NCBI RefSeq assembly: GCF_902459485.1 | Contig: NZ_LR699119.1 | Span: 930,001 to 994,000, forward strand | Length of the DNA: 64,000 nucleotides | Reading direction: 5' to 3' | Source of the DNA: Aquicella siphonis | GTDB lineage: Bacteria > Pseudomonadota > Gammaproteobacteria > DSM-16500 | Shown: piece after piece, positions 6,960 through 16,389 of the stretch | How positions within the stretch are numbered: the first letter of the stretch is position 1 | How the letters are laid out: each line of letters starts with the position of its first letter | Made by a program: the position numbers and the translations under genes | The notes under the pieces: generated by a model | What the model saw: only the letters and a program-made list of their open reading frames with translations | Database searches by the model: none | Told to the model about the DNA's origin: nothing

Positions 6960-9584
6960 ATGCGTGAACTAGAAGTGTATTTGTTAAAAGCTATTCGCGA
7001 ATGTAATCGAAGAATCCTTGAAATTGAACAAGGCAAGGAGCTAGGCAAGACACACGGCAAATTACGCGACGGGGGCGAGTATGGCACTGTCAATTATTTG
7101 CTGATTCACAAGATTGACCCCGATCCGACAAGAAAATATGACTATCTGAGTCGTGAACAAGACCGCGCTGAAGTTGCCAGGCTGATTTTGGAGGCAGTGC
7201 GCGGAGGCCGCTCGGATAAAAACGACAATCGACTCGGGATCTCGTTTGACGGCGGCCAGCTGAATCTGGCCGAGATTCTCGCCTTGAAAAAGCGGCTTGA
7301 AACCGTTTATACCTCTATCACCGGCATACCTAGCCCGGAAAAAATTGACACGGATGATGAATTACGAAATATAAACAGCTATGAATATCTCAGGCTGCTT
7401 GCAGACAAAATTCCATCTGATCTGCGCCGTTTGCGCGGATTTAGAAATGTAGATGACTATTGTTCAAGCAACAGTAAATATGATGTCAGCAAACCATATG
7501 GAAATTATTACACGGCGTTTCTATTGGCACTCGAAGCATATGTCAGAAATTTGCGGCGCCAGCGCGCGGATGAAATCAAACGAATCAATGAAATCAAGAA
7601 AGAAATCGAGAAAAGCGCGCCGCCAAAACCGGTTTATAACCAGGATGAAGAAGAGCGTGTGCTGAACTATCTCAATCTCAAACTGCGTGAGCTGGATCCA
7701 TTAATTGAACTTGTCTATTCCAATCCCAATTTTGCCATAGACCGTGCCTATTCCATGATTCGCGAGGATGTGCAGTCAGTCAGGCAGACGGATGAGTCCG
7801 AGCTAAAGAAAGCAGTCGAGAAAAGGCTCACCCGGGGCGGGTCATCCGCAGTGAAGCGAAAAAGCGGTGCGAATGTCGATACTCCCCGCTCCGCTGAATC
7901 TCCTCTGGCGAGATTGTGGGCGAATATCAGTTCAAGATTCAAACCCATGATGACAACAAGCCAGCCTTCGGAAGTTCATCTGCATTATAAAACCGCGGAT
8001 GATCCTTTGCAGATCCGGTTTGGAACGCAAGGTCAGATTGACAAATCTCGATTTCATGCCAACCCATTGTTCGAACAATTCCTGGAAATGAAACAGAGAA
8101 AGTTTGAAGCGAAAAAGAATCAGTATGAATCGGATTATCTTCTCAAGTTGCAAACATGCGATTTGATGGTCATGAGCGAAGCGCCCACCATCGCCGCGCT
8201 TCCCCGGCTGGCTATCCGGTCAAACGCTGCGTTTGTGCGAGTAAATAACGATATTTATTATGTGAATCGCGCGGCTAATGTCTGCAAGAAACTGGATCTT
8301 GAGCCGCAAAGAAAGCAGATGTTTCTCCATGGTTATAATCGCGCGGCGCTAAGAAACAATGAGTCGCGCGCCCTGCGTGAATCTGAATTAAAAAAAATCA
8401 ATGAAAATATCACTGATATTCATGCGCAAACCCAGAACAGTTATCAAGCCAATAAGGTTCCCCCGCGCATCCTGCATATTTATTTCAATAATCTGAGCAG
8501 AGTGGGCGGGGCCGGCAAGAAATTTGATCTGAAGAACAAGGATAGAGAGGCGTATCTCACCAGAGAACTAGAGCGTCTGGAAGATAAGCCCGGGAATGAA
8601 AATGTGGCCGTGATCACACTGCCGTCAGATGAGGGCATGATGGATCATCATCTTGCCGATGATCGTGTCCGTCCAAATGCGGGGAATTATAGTGACGTCA
8701 AGTCCCGGATACTTGCTATCGCGAATGGAAGCAGTACGGAAACCCACAAGAATGATTTTCACATTAGCGACAGAATAAAAGCCTGCCTGTATGGCGATGG
8801 ATTTACGTATAGCAAGAGCAATGAAAATGCAATACTGTCTGAACTGCTGGAAAAAAGCTTTTCCGCGCTGGGCTTTCAGCCGGGAGCCAAGCTGAGTCAG
8901 GCCGACCAGCAGGCAGTCTATTTTCATTTTATCAAGTTTGAGCTAACCGATTACATCATTGCCAAGCTGGGACCTGAAAGCTTTAACTTTTCCTGCAAAG
9001 ACGCGATTGACCGCGGCGGAGTGTCTTCAGCCTATTACAACCTCGTCAAATCCATTTCAAAAGGCAACCCCATCAGTCAGGAAGAATTCGAGCGTTTGCT
9101 GCATGGCGCGCCCACGCTGGTGAAAGGGCGCGGCCTGAACAAGCATACTCATTTGATTTGGAATGCGGTTGATGCTTATCTGGAAGCAAACAAAAACAAG
9201 GCGGGTATTCCTTCCTGGCTGACCACGTGGCGCGATAAACATGCTTTGCCGGGAACACCGCAGTATTACATTACAAAACTGGATAAATATATCTCGCAGC
9301 GAGAAAAGGAAAGCAACTATTTCACATTTTTAGGTCGCCACAGGAAAATGTCAAAAGATGTCAAGCTCACTGTTGCGAAAGGAGTGTTGACAGAGTTAAA
9401 AAAAATGAAAGACACGAGAGATTCAAACGTCCAGGCAAAATATGTATTGAAAGATGAAGTGGAAAAAGCGGCCGCCCATGACAAGCGGTTAGGGGGTATC
9501 ATATCCGATCTGACCAAGCACAACCTGCTTGTTCTGGAATCACCCGCTCCGCAGCAGCGCCATGACTCGCGCATGATAATATAA
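6960..9584 (+). CDS. Large effector-like protein with CX5R phosphatase loop
   Basis: About 874 aa, no signal peptide or membrane segment, hydrophilic and rich in charged residues. Near residue 679 it has SCKDAIDRGG, a C-X5-R loop. This loop is the catalytic P-loop of Cys-based phosphatases, and a K-x-x-x-D-R form is common in phosphoinositide phosphatases; the Legionella effectors SidF and SidP also use CX5R for phosphoinositides. A segment near residues 195-225 (RRQRADEIKRINEIKKEIEK) is probably coiled coil. The upstream PmrA-like box supports a Dot/Icm-effector role. I infer a secreted lipid or protein phosphatase; overall homology to SidF/SidP is not established. Start is ATG 6960 (GAGAG upstream); GTG 6954 is an alternative. 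Confidence 0.65.
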   Translation: MRELEVYLLKAIRECNRRILEIEQGKELGKTHGKLRDGGEYGTVNYLLIHKIDPDPTRKYDYLSREQDRAEVARLILEAVRGGRSDKNDNRLGISFDGGQLNLAEILALKKRLETVYTSITGIPSPEKIDTDDELRNINSYEYLRLLADKIPSDLRRLRGFRNVDDYCSSNSKYDVSKPYGNYYTAFLLALEAYVRNLRRQRADEIKRINEIKKEIEKSAPPKPVYNQDEEERVLNYLNLKLRELDPLIELVYSNPNFAIDRAYSMIREDVQSVRQTDESELKKAVEKRLTRGGSSAVKRKSGANVDTPRSAESPLARLWANISSRFKPMMTTSQPSEVHLHYKTADDPLQIRFGTQGQIDKSRFHANPLFEQFLEMKQRKFEAKKNQYESDYLLKLQTCDLMVMSEAPTIAALPRLAIRSNAAFVRVNNDIYYVNRAANVCKKLDLEPQRKQMFLHGYNRAALRNNESRALRESELKKINENITDIHAQTQNSYQANKVPPRILHIYFNNLSRVGGAGKKFDLKNKDREAYLTRELERLEDKPGNENVAVITLPSDEGMMDHHLADDRVRPNAGNYSDVKSRILAIANGSSTETHKNDFHISDRIKACLYGDGFTYSKSNENAILSELLEKSFSALGFQPGAKLSQADQQAVYFHFIKFELTDYIIAKLGPESFNFSCKDAIDRGGVSSAYYNLVKSISKGNPISQEEFERLLHGAPTLVKGRGLNKHTHLIWNAVDAYLEANKNKAGIPSWLTTWRDKHALPGTPQYYITKLDKYISQREKESNYFTFLGRHRKMSKDVKLTVAKGVLTELKKMKDTRDSNVQAKYVLKDEVEKAAAHDKRLGGIISDLTKHNLLVLESPAPQQRHDSRMII

Positions 9585-9664
9585 GAATGGATGTCAATCT
9601 GTGCTGATAATGAGAAAGAGTTCCGCGATGAGAATGAGTCTCGCAAACATCCCTGTTTGAGCAG

Positions 9665-10543
9665 TCAGGAAGCGCTAGCCGCCGCGCGGCTCTCTGGTTC
9701 AAAGTAGCCGGCAAACACCGCCAGCAGGATAGGCACTTCAAGCCATGCATGAAATCCTGCCAGTATGGAATACACGGAGCGGCTGGTTTTGAAACTGAAG
9801 ATGAATGCACAACACACGAGCGCAAACACGACATAAACCAGCCGGTGCGGCCTGATTCCTTGGGACATTAATTTTGGCATGACTCTTATCGTTGTATCGT
9901 AATGCGTTAGTTGTAAATAAACTGCCGCTGCAAACACCGGCTTGACAAAATCGATATCTTGCCACTTGACCGGGATGTAATGCGCCAGAAAAGTTTCCGC
10001 ATCAGCGGGGCTGTAAAGCGCATGATCCAGCGCGGTCGGCATAGAAAGAAAAAACACAACAACAGGCAGCAAAATAAAAATAATCCAGGCGCGCCCGCTT
10101 GCGCCGCGTTCTTTTAGGAACCCCCAGGGGGTCAGATTATGCAAAAACGCCATGATGAAAAAAACAAGCACGGGGTTAAATAATATGCCGGCTGTGAAAA
10201 GAAAAATGCCTGCCAGCGTCATCAGGCTGGGAGCGAAGAAATAAGCCAGCAAGAACAACAATGCGGCAATCAGCAATACTATTTCCATGACATGTTGAAA
10301 AGGCATGATCAAGGCGGCGGTATTACAGAGACAAATCATTGTCAGCACAAGCAGGATCCCGGACTTGAACGGCAGAGACAGGCGCGAAGAAAACCGTTCT
10401 CTGATGTAATGCAATTCATAATAAACGTGAGGAATGCCGAATGCGGACAACGACAAGACATAGCATGTTAATGGCATCAGACTGCTGATTGCGGCCAGGG
10501 CCGTCGCGAGAGGCAGTGATAAAACAGGATTGTGTTTTTCCAT
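9665..10543 (-). CDS. Polytopic membrane protein with conserved-looking His residues
   Basis: About 292 aa, strongly hydrophobic, with roughly eight predicted membrane helices. His residues sit at helix ends in FGIPHVYYELHYI, MAFLHNLTP, YLQLTHYD and GFHAWLE. Such spacing resembles intramembrane metal-binding oxygenases such as the Brp/Blh carotenoid-cleaving family, but I cannot confirm homology. The start ATG 10543 gives a compact N-terminus (MEKHNPVLSLP); the frame extends upstream to 10645 through a Cys- and His-rich stretch that overlaps the region before the next gene. No clear Shine-Dalgarno. Function unknown. Confidence 0.6.
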   Translation of the reverse strand: MEKHNPVLSLPLATALAAISSLMPLTCYVLSLSAFGIPHVYYELHYIRERFSSRLSLPFKSGILLVLTMICLCNTAALIMPFQHVMEIVLLIAALLFLLAYFFAPSLMTLAGIFLFTAGILFNPVLVFFIMAFLHNLTPWGFLKERGASGRAWIIFILLPVVVFFLSMPTALDHALYSPADAETFLAHYIPVKWQDIDFVKPVFAAAVYLQLTHYDTTIRVMPKLMSQGIRPHRLVYVVFALVCCAFIFSFKTSRSVYSILAGFHAWLEVPILLAVFAGYFEPESRAAASAS

Positions 10544-10677
10544 GGTTTTGGCGCGTCGCTGAAGTTTGTGGTGAGCCCGTATCGTGTCCGGTTCAGGATA
10601 ATGTGCTTTACATCTACGATAACATAAGACATTCTTGCCAGCCAATATTCTTCATCAGGATGGAATCAGGCGTCATT

Positions 10678-11019
10678 ATGAAAATTCTTGTCCTTCTTTT
10701 TCTGACGATTGCTATCGAGTTAATGATTGCCGGGATCATCAAACGTTATCTGTTTGACACATCAATCACTATACGTGATTACGTGATAGCCATCATTGCG
10801 GTTAATCTGGTCAGTTTTCCCCTTGCCTGGACCTTATTCAAATTTTTATCCTTCGATTTTGAATTGACGCCATGGGAGGCATTTTTTCCGGTCGAATTAT
10901 TGGTTATTCTTATTGAGGCCGGTCTTTTGAAGTTGCAATTAAAGGCCAGTCTGTCAAACTGTGTTATCGTATCCGTTTGCATGAACGTTGTCAGCGCGGC
11001 GATTGGAGTATTGATATGA
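10678..11019 (+). CDS. Small membrane protein, unknown
   Basis: 113 aa, with about four hydrophobic segments (ILVLLFLTIAIELMIAGII; DYVIAIIAVNLVSFPLAW; a middle segment with VELLVILIEAGLL; NCVIVSVCMNVVSAAIGVLI). No domain recognised. The frame is open from 10489, but ATG 10678 gives a normal membrane-protein N-terminus and avoids overlapping the divergent gene. The stop overlaps the start of the next gene (ATGA at 11016-11019), so both form a translationally coupled pair. Confidence 0.65.
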   Translation: MKILVLLFLTIAIELMIAGIIKRYLFDTSITIRDYVIAIIAVNLVSFPLAWTLFKFLSFDFELTPWEAFFPVELLVILIEAGLLKLQLKASLSNCVIVSVCMNVVSAAIGVLI

Positions 11020-11228
11020 AAATAAATCGTGGTATTGTCATCTTGTCCGGCCTGTTAATCTGGGTATTGTCTTCATCCAGGGCGCTTGCCGATATCGTTT
11101 CAGTTAACACCCCAACGGAAGAAGCGCTGGACTTCTTTCAAAAGTATGGTCTTTATCTGGGTGCCGCTTTAATTGCAGGACTCGCTGTGGTCGCATATAT
11201 GGCAGTCAAAAAGCGCAAAAGCAAGTAA
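11016..11228 (+). CDS. Small single-pass exported protein
   Basis: 70 aa. It has a signal peptide (MKINRGIVILSGLLIWVLSSSRALA), a short periplasmic part (about 22 residues with PTEEALDFFQKYG), then a hydrophobic helix (LYLGAALIAGLAVVAYMAV) and a basic KKRKSK tail in the cytoplasm. It is coupled to the upstream membrane protein gene by a 4-bp overlap, which suggests they act together. No function recognised. Confidence 0.7.
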   Translation: MKINRGIVILSGLLIWVLSSSRALADIVSVNTPTEEALDFFQKYGLYLGAALIAGLAVVAYMAVKKRKSK

Positions 11229-11335
11229 CCGGCTTTGACGCCTTGTTTCTGACCCGTGACTTGAATTTTTTAATTTAATCCTTACCATTATCTAACATTG
11301 ACAAACTATTGGTATGTTATATATGGAGGAAGGTT

Positions 11336-11992
11336 ATGAAATTCAACTTCAAACTGGCTTATTTTATATCATTAGCAGGCTCTGTCGTTTTTTTGAGCAA
11401 CGCTGCGCCCGTCATGGCCAAGGAATTGCAGTTATATGAACAGCCAAAAGCGGATGCCAAAGTCGTGGCCAAAGTGGACCCGGCGTCAGGAATTATTCCG
11501 ATTTATTCGCCCGGAGAAGGGCAATGGGTAAAAATAGCGGATCCCAAAAATGGCAATGTCGGTTGGGTGAAATCCAGCGACCTCAATAACGCACACTCTA
11601 TCCGGACGAGCTTGCGGTTTTCACAAGGAACAGTGAATGAGGGCAAGCAGCCAGTCACTTATCAGCTGATTCAATTTGGCGAACCCGGGCAGCTGACATC
11701 CGCGCAAGCTGAGGCAATCGTCAGGAAAATGCGCTTGCAGCAACAAGCCATGCATCAATCCATGCAGCGCATGATGCATGAAATGAATCATTTCTTTGAT
11801 GATCAATGGAGTATGATGGACAAGGAAATTTTCCCGGTAATCATGCCGGTCATGGTTTATCCGGATCATAAACCAATGAAATCATCACAGACGAATCCGG
11901 GCAAGCCGCAGCAAAAAGTGACCAGCACGGTTCCGGCAAACCAGGCGAAGCCTGCCGCCAATCCAACCGAAAACATTAAAAAACAATCTTGA
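11336..11992 (+). CDS. Exported SH3b-domain protein
   Basis: 218 aa with a signal peptide ending VMA. Residues about 28-85 resemble a bacterial SH3 domain (LQLYEQPKADAKVVAKV ... GQWVKIADPKNGNVGWVKSSDL), a module that often binds peptidoglycan or metals in the envelope. The middle has a Met/Gln/His-rich helix (LQQQAMHQSMQRMMHEMNHFFDDQW) that could bind metal or pack as coiled coil. The tail is Pro/Ala/Lys-rich and disordered. A strong ribosome site (GGAGGAAGG) precedes the ATG. Function is inferred only as an envelope protein. Confidence 0.7.
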   Translation: MKFNFKLAYFISLAGSVVFLSNAAPVMAKELQLYEQPKADAKVVAKVDPASGIIPIYSPGEGQWVKIADPKNGNVGWVKSSDLNNAHSIRTSLRFSQGTVNEGKQPVTYQLIQFGEPGQLTSAQAEAIVRKMRLQQQAMHQSMQRMMHEMNHFFDDQWSMMDKEIFPVIMPVMVYPDHKPMKSSQTNPGKPQQKVTSTVPANQAKPAANPTENIKKQS

Positions 11993-12016
11993 ACGGGTGA
12001 CATTTATTGAAGACGG

Positions 12017-12040
12017 GTGCGCGGATGCCGGTCTGCGCAC
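12017..12040 (+). terminator. Stem-loop after the SH3b gene
   Basis: GTGCGC (12017-12022) pairs with GCGCAC (12035-12040), 12-nt loop, 25 bp after the stop codon. There is no clear U-tract, so termination strength is uncertain. Confidence 0.35.
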
Positions 12041-12101
12041 TGCGTGATTTTCACGGGATTGATTGCGGGATCGCGCATTCACCGTTGAGGCGGAATCGGC
12101 T

Positions 12102-12130
12102 CTGACAAAATCGGCTGAATCATGTAATAT
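12102..12130 (+). promoter_or_regulatory. Sigma70-type promoter of the OpuC-like operon
   Basis: CTGACA (12102-12107), 17-bp spacer, TAATAT (12125-12130), with the start codon 31 bp further on. The -35 matches consensus in 5 of 6 positions and the -10 in 4 of 6. Confidence 0.5.
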
Positions 12131-12161
12131 TGTAGGGACTCTCTGAAATAAGTCCGCGCCG

Positions 12162-12926
12162 ATGATCAAGCTATCTCATATTTCAAAAACTTATGACCAG
12201 GGCGGCACGTATATCGTCAATGACATCTCCCTGGATATCCTGGATGGCGAATTGTTAGTCATACTGGGTTCATCCGGCTGCGGCAAAACCACTACTTTGA
12301 AAATGATCAACCGCCTGGTTGACCCCACATCGGGCACCATTGAAATCGATGGCCGGGATATCATGCAGATGGATCCCATCAAACTGCGCCGTTCCATGGG
12401 GTATGCGTTTCAGGGGGTGGGTCTTTTTCCTCACATGACGGTGGAAGAAAATATTGTCATTGCATTGAGGCTGCTAGGCATTCCGGCCGCGCAACGGCGA
12501 ATGGATGCAGGCAGGCTGATGGAGTTGGTCAATCTGGATCCCGTGCTTTTTTCACAACGCATGCCGTCGGAACTTTCGGGCGGCCAGCAACAGCGGGTGG
12601 GTGTCGCGCGCGCACTGGCTAACAATCCGCATTATCTGCTGATGGATGAACCTTTCGCCTCTCTGGATGCGATAACCCGTATGTCACTGCAGGATGAATT
12701 ATTACGGCTGCATTCGGAGTTGCGCAAAACCATCGTGTTTGTGACGCATGATATTTTTGAAGCTTTCCGCCTGGCGGACCGCATGATCATCATGCATCAC
12801 GGCACAATCCATCAGACAGGACGCAAGCAGGAAATTCTTGATAAGCCGGCGACTGAATTCGTATATGAACTGATTCAAAAACCCCTGCTTCAATTTTCAA
12901 AATTGACAGATTCGATAAACAGATAA
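12162..12926 (+). CDS. ABC transporter ATPase, OpuCA/ProV type (osmoprotectant or related)
   Basis: 254-aa ATP-binding subunit of a betaine/carnitine/choline-type importer. It has Walker A GSSGCGKTT, the Q-loop region FQGVGLFPHMTVEENI, signature LSGGQQQR, Walker B LLMDEPF, and the switch His in FVTHD. The GVGLFPHMTV form is typical of the OpuCA branch. It ends after the nucleotide-binding domain and lacks the tandem CBS domains of Bacillus OpuCA, so ionic-strength sensing through CBS is absent. The next gene, 10 bp downstream, encodes the permease fused to the binding protein. The substrate could be a betaine; related fused systems carry other trimethylammonium compounds such as ergothioneine. 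Confidence 0.85.
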   Translation: MIKLSHISKTYDQGGTYIVNDISLDILDGELLVILGSSGCGKTTTLKMINRLVDPTSGTIEIDGRDIMQMDPIKLRRSMGYAFQGVGLFPHMTVEENIVIALRLLGIPAAQRRMDAGRLMELVNLDPVLFSQRMPSELSGGQQQRVGVARALANNPHYLLMDEPFASLDAITRMSLQDELLRLHSELRKTIVFVTHDIFEAFRLADRMIIMHHGTIHQTGRKQEILDKPATEFVYELIQKPLLQFSKLTDSINR

Positions 12927-12936
12927 CCAGGGAATC

Positions 12937-14490
12937 ATGATGACGGATTCTTTCATGCAGTTTGTGGCAAGCGAATGGCCGGTGCTCTTGACCAAGCTAT
13001 GGGAGCAGCTTTATCTGGTCTGTATCGCCACGTCACTGGCCGTGATGATAGGTCTCCCGCTGGGTATTATAGTCAGGCGGCTGCATAAAATGAAAATTCT
13101 GGTACTGGGTCTGGCCAGCGCGGTCTGGACAGTGCCCAGTCTGGCCTTGCTTGCGTTGTTCATACCGGTGTTAGGCATAGGCGTGAAACCGGCCATCCTG
13201 GTGTTATCCATTTATGGCGTGCTGCCCGTATTGCGAAATACGGTGGCGGGATTGGAGAATGTCTCGCCAGACAGTATTGAAGCCGCACGCGGGCTGGGGT
13301 TTACCCGGTGGCAGCGGTTAACCATGGTGGAACTGCCGCTGGCGTGTCCTGTTATTATTGCCGGGATACGCACTTCAGTCTCCATCAGCATCGGTGTTGC
13401 GACACTCGCTTCTTTTGTGGGTGCCGGAGGGTTGGGTGATTTCATCAATCAGGGGCTGGCTTTGAATAATGCCAACCTGATTCTGTTGGGCGCTGTGCCC
13501 GCCGCCGCGATGGCGCTGGGGTTTGATTATCTGATTGCCCTGATTGAATCCAGAATGGCAGTTTCTCAAATCCGCAGGAAAAAACTGGTGTGGTTCGCTG
13601 TTTTCATGATGTCAGCTGCCGCGCTGATTGCGTTGGGTGTCATGTACGCGGCACATGATTTGTTTTCAGAAAATCGTCAATCGATCAGAATAGCGTCCAA
13701 GAACTTTACCGAACAGATAGTGCTGGGTGAGTTAATGTCGCAGATGATAGAAGCGCGGACACGTCTGCGTGTAGAACGACGGTTCAATCTTGGGACCACG
13801 GCGATTTGTCACGCGGCGATACTCAGCAATGAAATTGATTTGTATCCCGAATACACCGGAACAGCTTATTTGACCGTGTTGAAGCTCCACCATCCTCCTG
13901 ATGCCCGGAACTTGTATGCGCAGGTGAGACGCGAGTATAAAAAGCAGTTTGATCTGGACTGGCTGGCTCCCTTCGGATTTAACAATACACAAGCCCTGGC
14001 GGTCAAATCGGCATTTGCCAGGCAATATCATCTTAGAGACATCAGCGACCTGCTGCTGATAGAAGACAGGTTAATCATAGGCGTGCCGGCTGAATTCATG
14101 CAGCGGGAAGACGCCTTGATCGGCCTGGAGAAGACATATCACTTAAATTTCGGGCAAATACGTCAAATGGATGCCGGTTTGATGTACGACGCCATCAAAA
14201 ACGGACAGGTTAACCTTATCAATGCATTTTCCACCGACGGACGGATCCCGGCTTATGATCTGGTTTTATTAAACGATGATAAAAAATTTTATCCCGACTA
14301 TAGTGCGGCGCCCGTCATTCGCTCTCAAGTGCTGAAGCTGCACCCGGAAGTGGAATGGGCATTGAAACCGCTCTTGGGCAGCCTGAGCGGCCAGGCGATG
14401 CGCGAGCTCAATTATCAGGTGGATGTGATGCATCGTGCGCCGTATACGGCGGCTCATGATTATCTGCGGGCGCACAAATTCATTCCGTAA
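12937..14490 (+). CDS. Fused ABC permease and substrate-binding protein (OpuCB-OpuCC type)
   Basis: 517 aa. Residues about 1-215 are a binding-protein-dependent permease with six helices and the EAA-like loop SIEAARGLGFTRWQRLTMVELPLA. After a further helix (about 220-240) the rest is an OpuAC-type binding domain located in the periplasm: SIRIASKNFTEQIVLGELMS, then the region NEIDLYPEYTGTAY, both hallmarks of choline/betaine-type binding proteins. Fusion tethers the receptor to the channel, as in the EgtUBC ergothioneine and some OpuA systems. Aromatic residues for the ligand cage cannot be placed reliably. It forms an operon with the ATPase upstream. Confidence 0.85.
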   Translation: MMTDSFMQFVASEWPVLLTKLWEQLYLVCIATSLAVMIGLPLGIIVRRLHKMKILVLGLASAVWTVPSLALLALFIPVLGIGVKPAILVLSIYGVLPVLRNTVAGLENVSPDSIEAARGLGFTRWQRLTMVELPLACPVIIAGIRTSVSISIGVATLASFVGAGGLGDFINQGLALNNANLILLGAVPAAAMALGFDYLIALIESRMAVSQIRRKKLVWFAVFMMSAAALIALGVMYAAHDLFSENRQSIRIASKNFTEQIVLGELMSQMIEARTRLRVERRFNLGTTAICHAAILSNEIDLYPEYTGTAYLTVLKLHHPPDARNLYAQVRREYKKQFDLDWLAPFGFNNTQALAVKSAFARQYHLRDISDLLLIEDRLIIGVPAEFMQREDALIGLEKTYHLNFGQIRQMDAGLMYDAIKNGQVNLINAFSTDGRIPAYDLVLLNDDKKFYPDYSAAPVIRSQVLKLHPEVEWALKPLLGSLSGQAMRELNYQVDVMHRAPYTAAHDYLRAHKFIP

Positions 14491-14520
14491 GAAGAGTCCG
14501 TGTCAAGTTTACGGTTTTTT
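14485..14520 (+). terminator. Terminator-like stem with T-run
   Basis: CCGTAA (14485-14490, containing the stop codon of the transporter gene) pairs with TTACGG (14509-14514) and is followed by six T (14515-14520). It ends the OpuC-like operon and overlaps the 3' end of the convergent cyclase gene. The stem is only 6 bp with an 18-nt loop. Confidence 0.4.
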
Positions 14521-16389
14521 GCGCCCCAGCAATGAATATACCTCCATTTCCAGCCGCAAACCTTTGAGCAGTGTGCGGCCTTCCGATTTAAAGATGTATT
14601 GATTTTGGATGATTGAATAGACGGTTTCACTGACAAGAATGTGCGTATGATATTTTTTATTGAGGGATTCCAGCCGCTTGGCAATATTGATGGTATCGCC
14701 GATGGCGGTATAGTTTATGCGCTCGCTTGAGCCGAAGTTCCCCACAATGGCTTCACCATAATGGATTCCAATGCGCGTTTTCAACGGGATTTTCCCTTCC
14801 GATTCCCATTTTTTTTCAAGAACCGCCAATGACTCAAGGCATTTCAGCGCCGCTTCCGCTGCATGATGACAGGGGTTTTGAATCGGGTTGGGCGCGCCCC
14901 AAAAAGCCATGATTGAATCGCCTATATATTTGTCTATCGTGCCGCCTTCATGCGTAATAACGGATGACAGGACATCGAAATATTCGTTCATTTGGGAGGC
15001 CAGTTGATCAGGGTCGGAGGTATGCATGATGTTGGTGAAATTCTTGATGTCGCTGAACAGCGCGACAATTTGTTTTTTGCTGCCGCCCAGTTTCGCGCTC
15101 TCGCCTCGTTTGACCAACTGCCGGACTAATTCGGAAGGCACATAGCGCTTGAAAGCCCTGAGACCTGATTTCATGGAATAAATCGCATCTGACAACAATA
15201 GCACTTCCTTGATGCGTGAAGCGACCCTGCCATCGCCGTCAAGGTCGAATTCCTTGATTCGGGCGGTTTCCCTGATGAGACGTTTGACGGGGTTGACAAT
15301 ATTGTTGACGAGGATGGAAACCAGGTAAATACCAATCAGCAGCGCGAGCAGACTCATCAGTATGTTGGTGATCCGCGTTTCATTCAATTGACTGATGAAA
15401 TCATTTTCAGGCACCACAATGCCGGTGAGCCAACCCTGTTTTTTCAGCATGGGTATCGGGCGATAATTCGCTAGATATCTTTTGCCGTCGTACTGAAAGG
15501 AAAAGCTCGTCTGGCCGCTGTTTTTATAAATCGTAAAAGACTCAGGAATCCATTTGTCCGGTAATTCACTAATGTGCATCAGATAATTGTGTCTGGGAAG
15601 TTCATCAAAATGCGGATAGGCGATCAGATCGCCGTTTTCCTGCACGATGAACAAGACGCCGTGTGGATTGACATATTGTTTGTTAATGTAGGCGGAAATC
15701 CAGTCAAGGCGGATATCCACACCCAGTACGCCTTTGAGCTGTCTGTTGTCATCGTATACCGGTGCGGCCAGCGTAATACCCAGATAGTCCGAGGGCTTGT
15801 AAAGATAGACACGGGTCCAGACCGGCTTTGCCGCTTCTTCAGCTTCTTTGAACCAGGGTCTGGCTCTGGGGTCGTAATCGACAGCGCCGGATTTTTTATA
15901 TTCGACAACCTTGCCATGGCGGTCGCGTTTGATGGCCAGCTCGTACGGGGGGCGCGCGTTGCGATCGATGTAATGGCTGGTGATGGTATGATCGTTTTCA
16001 TATTCCGCTGAAACATAATTGCCCTTTACGTCGCCCCAGTAAATCGCTTGCGCGATATTGAACTGCTCGGCCTGTGTGAAAAAGTAACTGATCATTTCGC
16101 TGGCGTCATTCGTATTTAGGGCGTTTCTTTGCATTAAAAGCGACGTGAAAATAGCGTCCTGTTCCGCCACCCTGATTTCAGAGAGAAACAGCTGATTCAG
16201 GGATTGAGTAATGTCGTGCATGGATTTGTTCGCGACGTAGATAATATCTCGCGATGAGTTCATGTAATACGTTGCCGTCACGATGATGCTGGAAATGACA
16301 AACAGCGATATGAAGATGGAAAGAATACTGAATCGAAGCGTGACGATAATTTGACCGCACAATTTTCGGATTTTCTTGATGCATTCCAT
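14509..16389 (-). CDS. Membrane class III adenylate cyclase with periplasmic Cache sensor
   Basis: 626 aa. Layout: membrane helix at about 18-41; a double-Cache-type periplasmic sensor (about 45-280; GVDIRLDWISAYI and GWLTGIVVPENDFI are typical); second helix at about 285-305; a HAMP-like linker; catalytic domain at about 435-590. The two metal Asp are present (FSDIKNFT, Asp447 region; KYIGDSIMAFWG, about 493), as are the transition-state Asn and Arg in INIAKRLE. The Lys/Asp pattern favours ATP, so cAMP is the likely product. Several Legionella cyclases share this plan. It would couple a small extracellular ligand to cAMP. No cAMP effector gene is adjacent. Confidence 0.85.
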   Translation of the reverse strand: MECIKKIRKLCGQIIVTLRFSILSIFISLFVISSIIVTATYYMNSSRDIIYVANKSMHDITQSLNQLFLSEIRVAEQDAIFTSLLMQRNALNTNDASEMISYFFTQAEQFNIAQAIYWGDVKGNYVSAEYENDHTITSHYIDRNARPPYELAIKRDRHGKVVEYKKSGAVDYDPRARPWFKEAEEAAKPVWTRVYLYKPSDYLGITLAAPVYDDNRQLKGVLGVDIRLDWISAYINKQYVNPHGVLFIVQENGDLIAYPHFDELPRHNYLMHISELPDKWIPESFTIYKNSGQTSFSFQYDGKRYLANYRPIPMLKKQGWLTGIVVPENDFISQLNETRITNILMSLLALLIGIYLVSILVNNIVNPVKRLIRETARIKEFDLDGDGRVASRIKEVLLLSDAIYSMKSGLRAFKRYVPSELVRQLVKRGESAKLGGSKKQIVALFSDIKNFTNIMHTSDPDQLASQMNEYFDVLSSVITHEGGTIDKYIGDSIMAFWGAPNPIQNPCHHAAEAALKCLESLAVLEKKWESEGKIPLKTRIGIHYGEAIVGNFGSSERINYTAIGDTINIAKRLESLNKKYHTHILVSETVYSIIQNQYIFKSEGRTLLKGLRLEMEVYSLLGRKKP

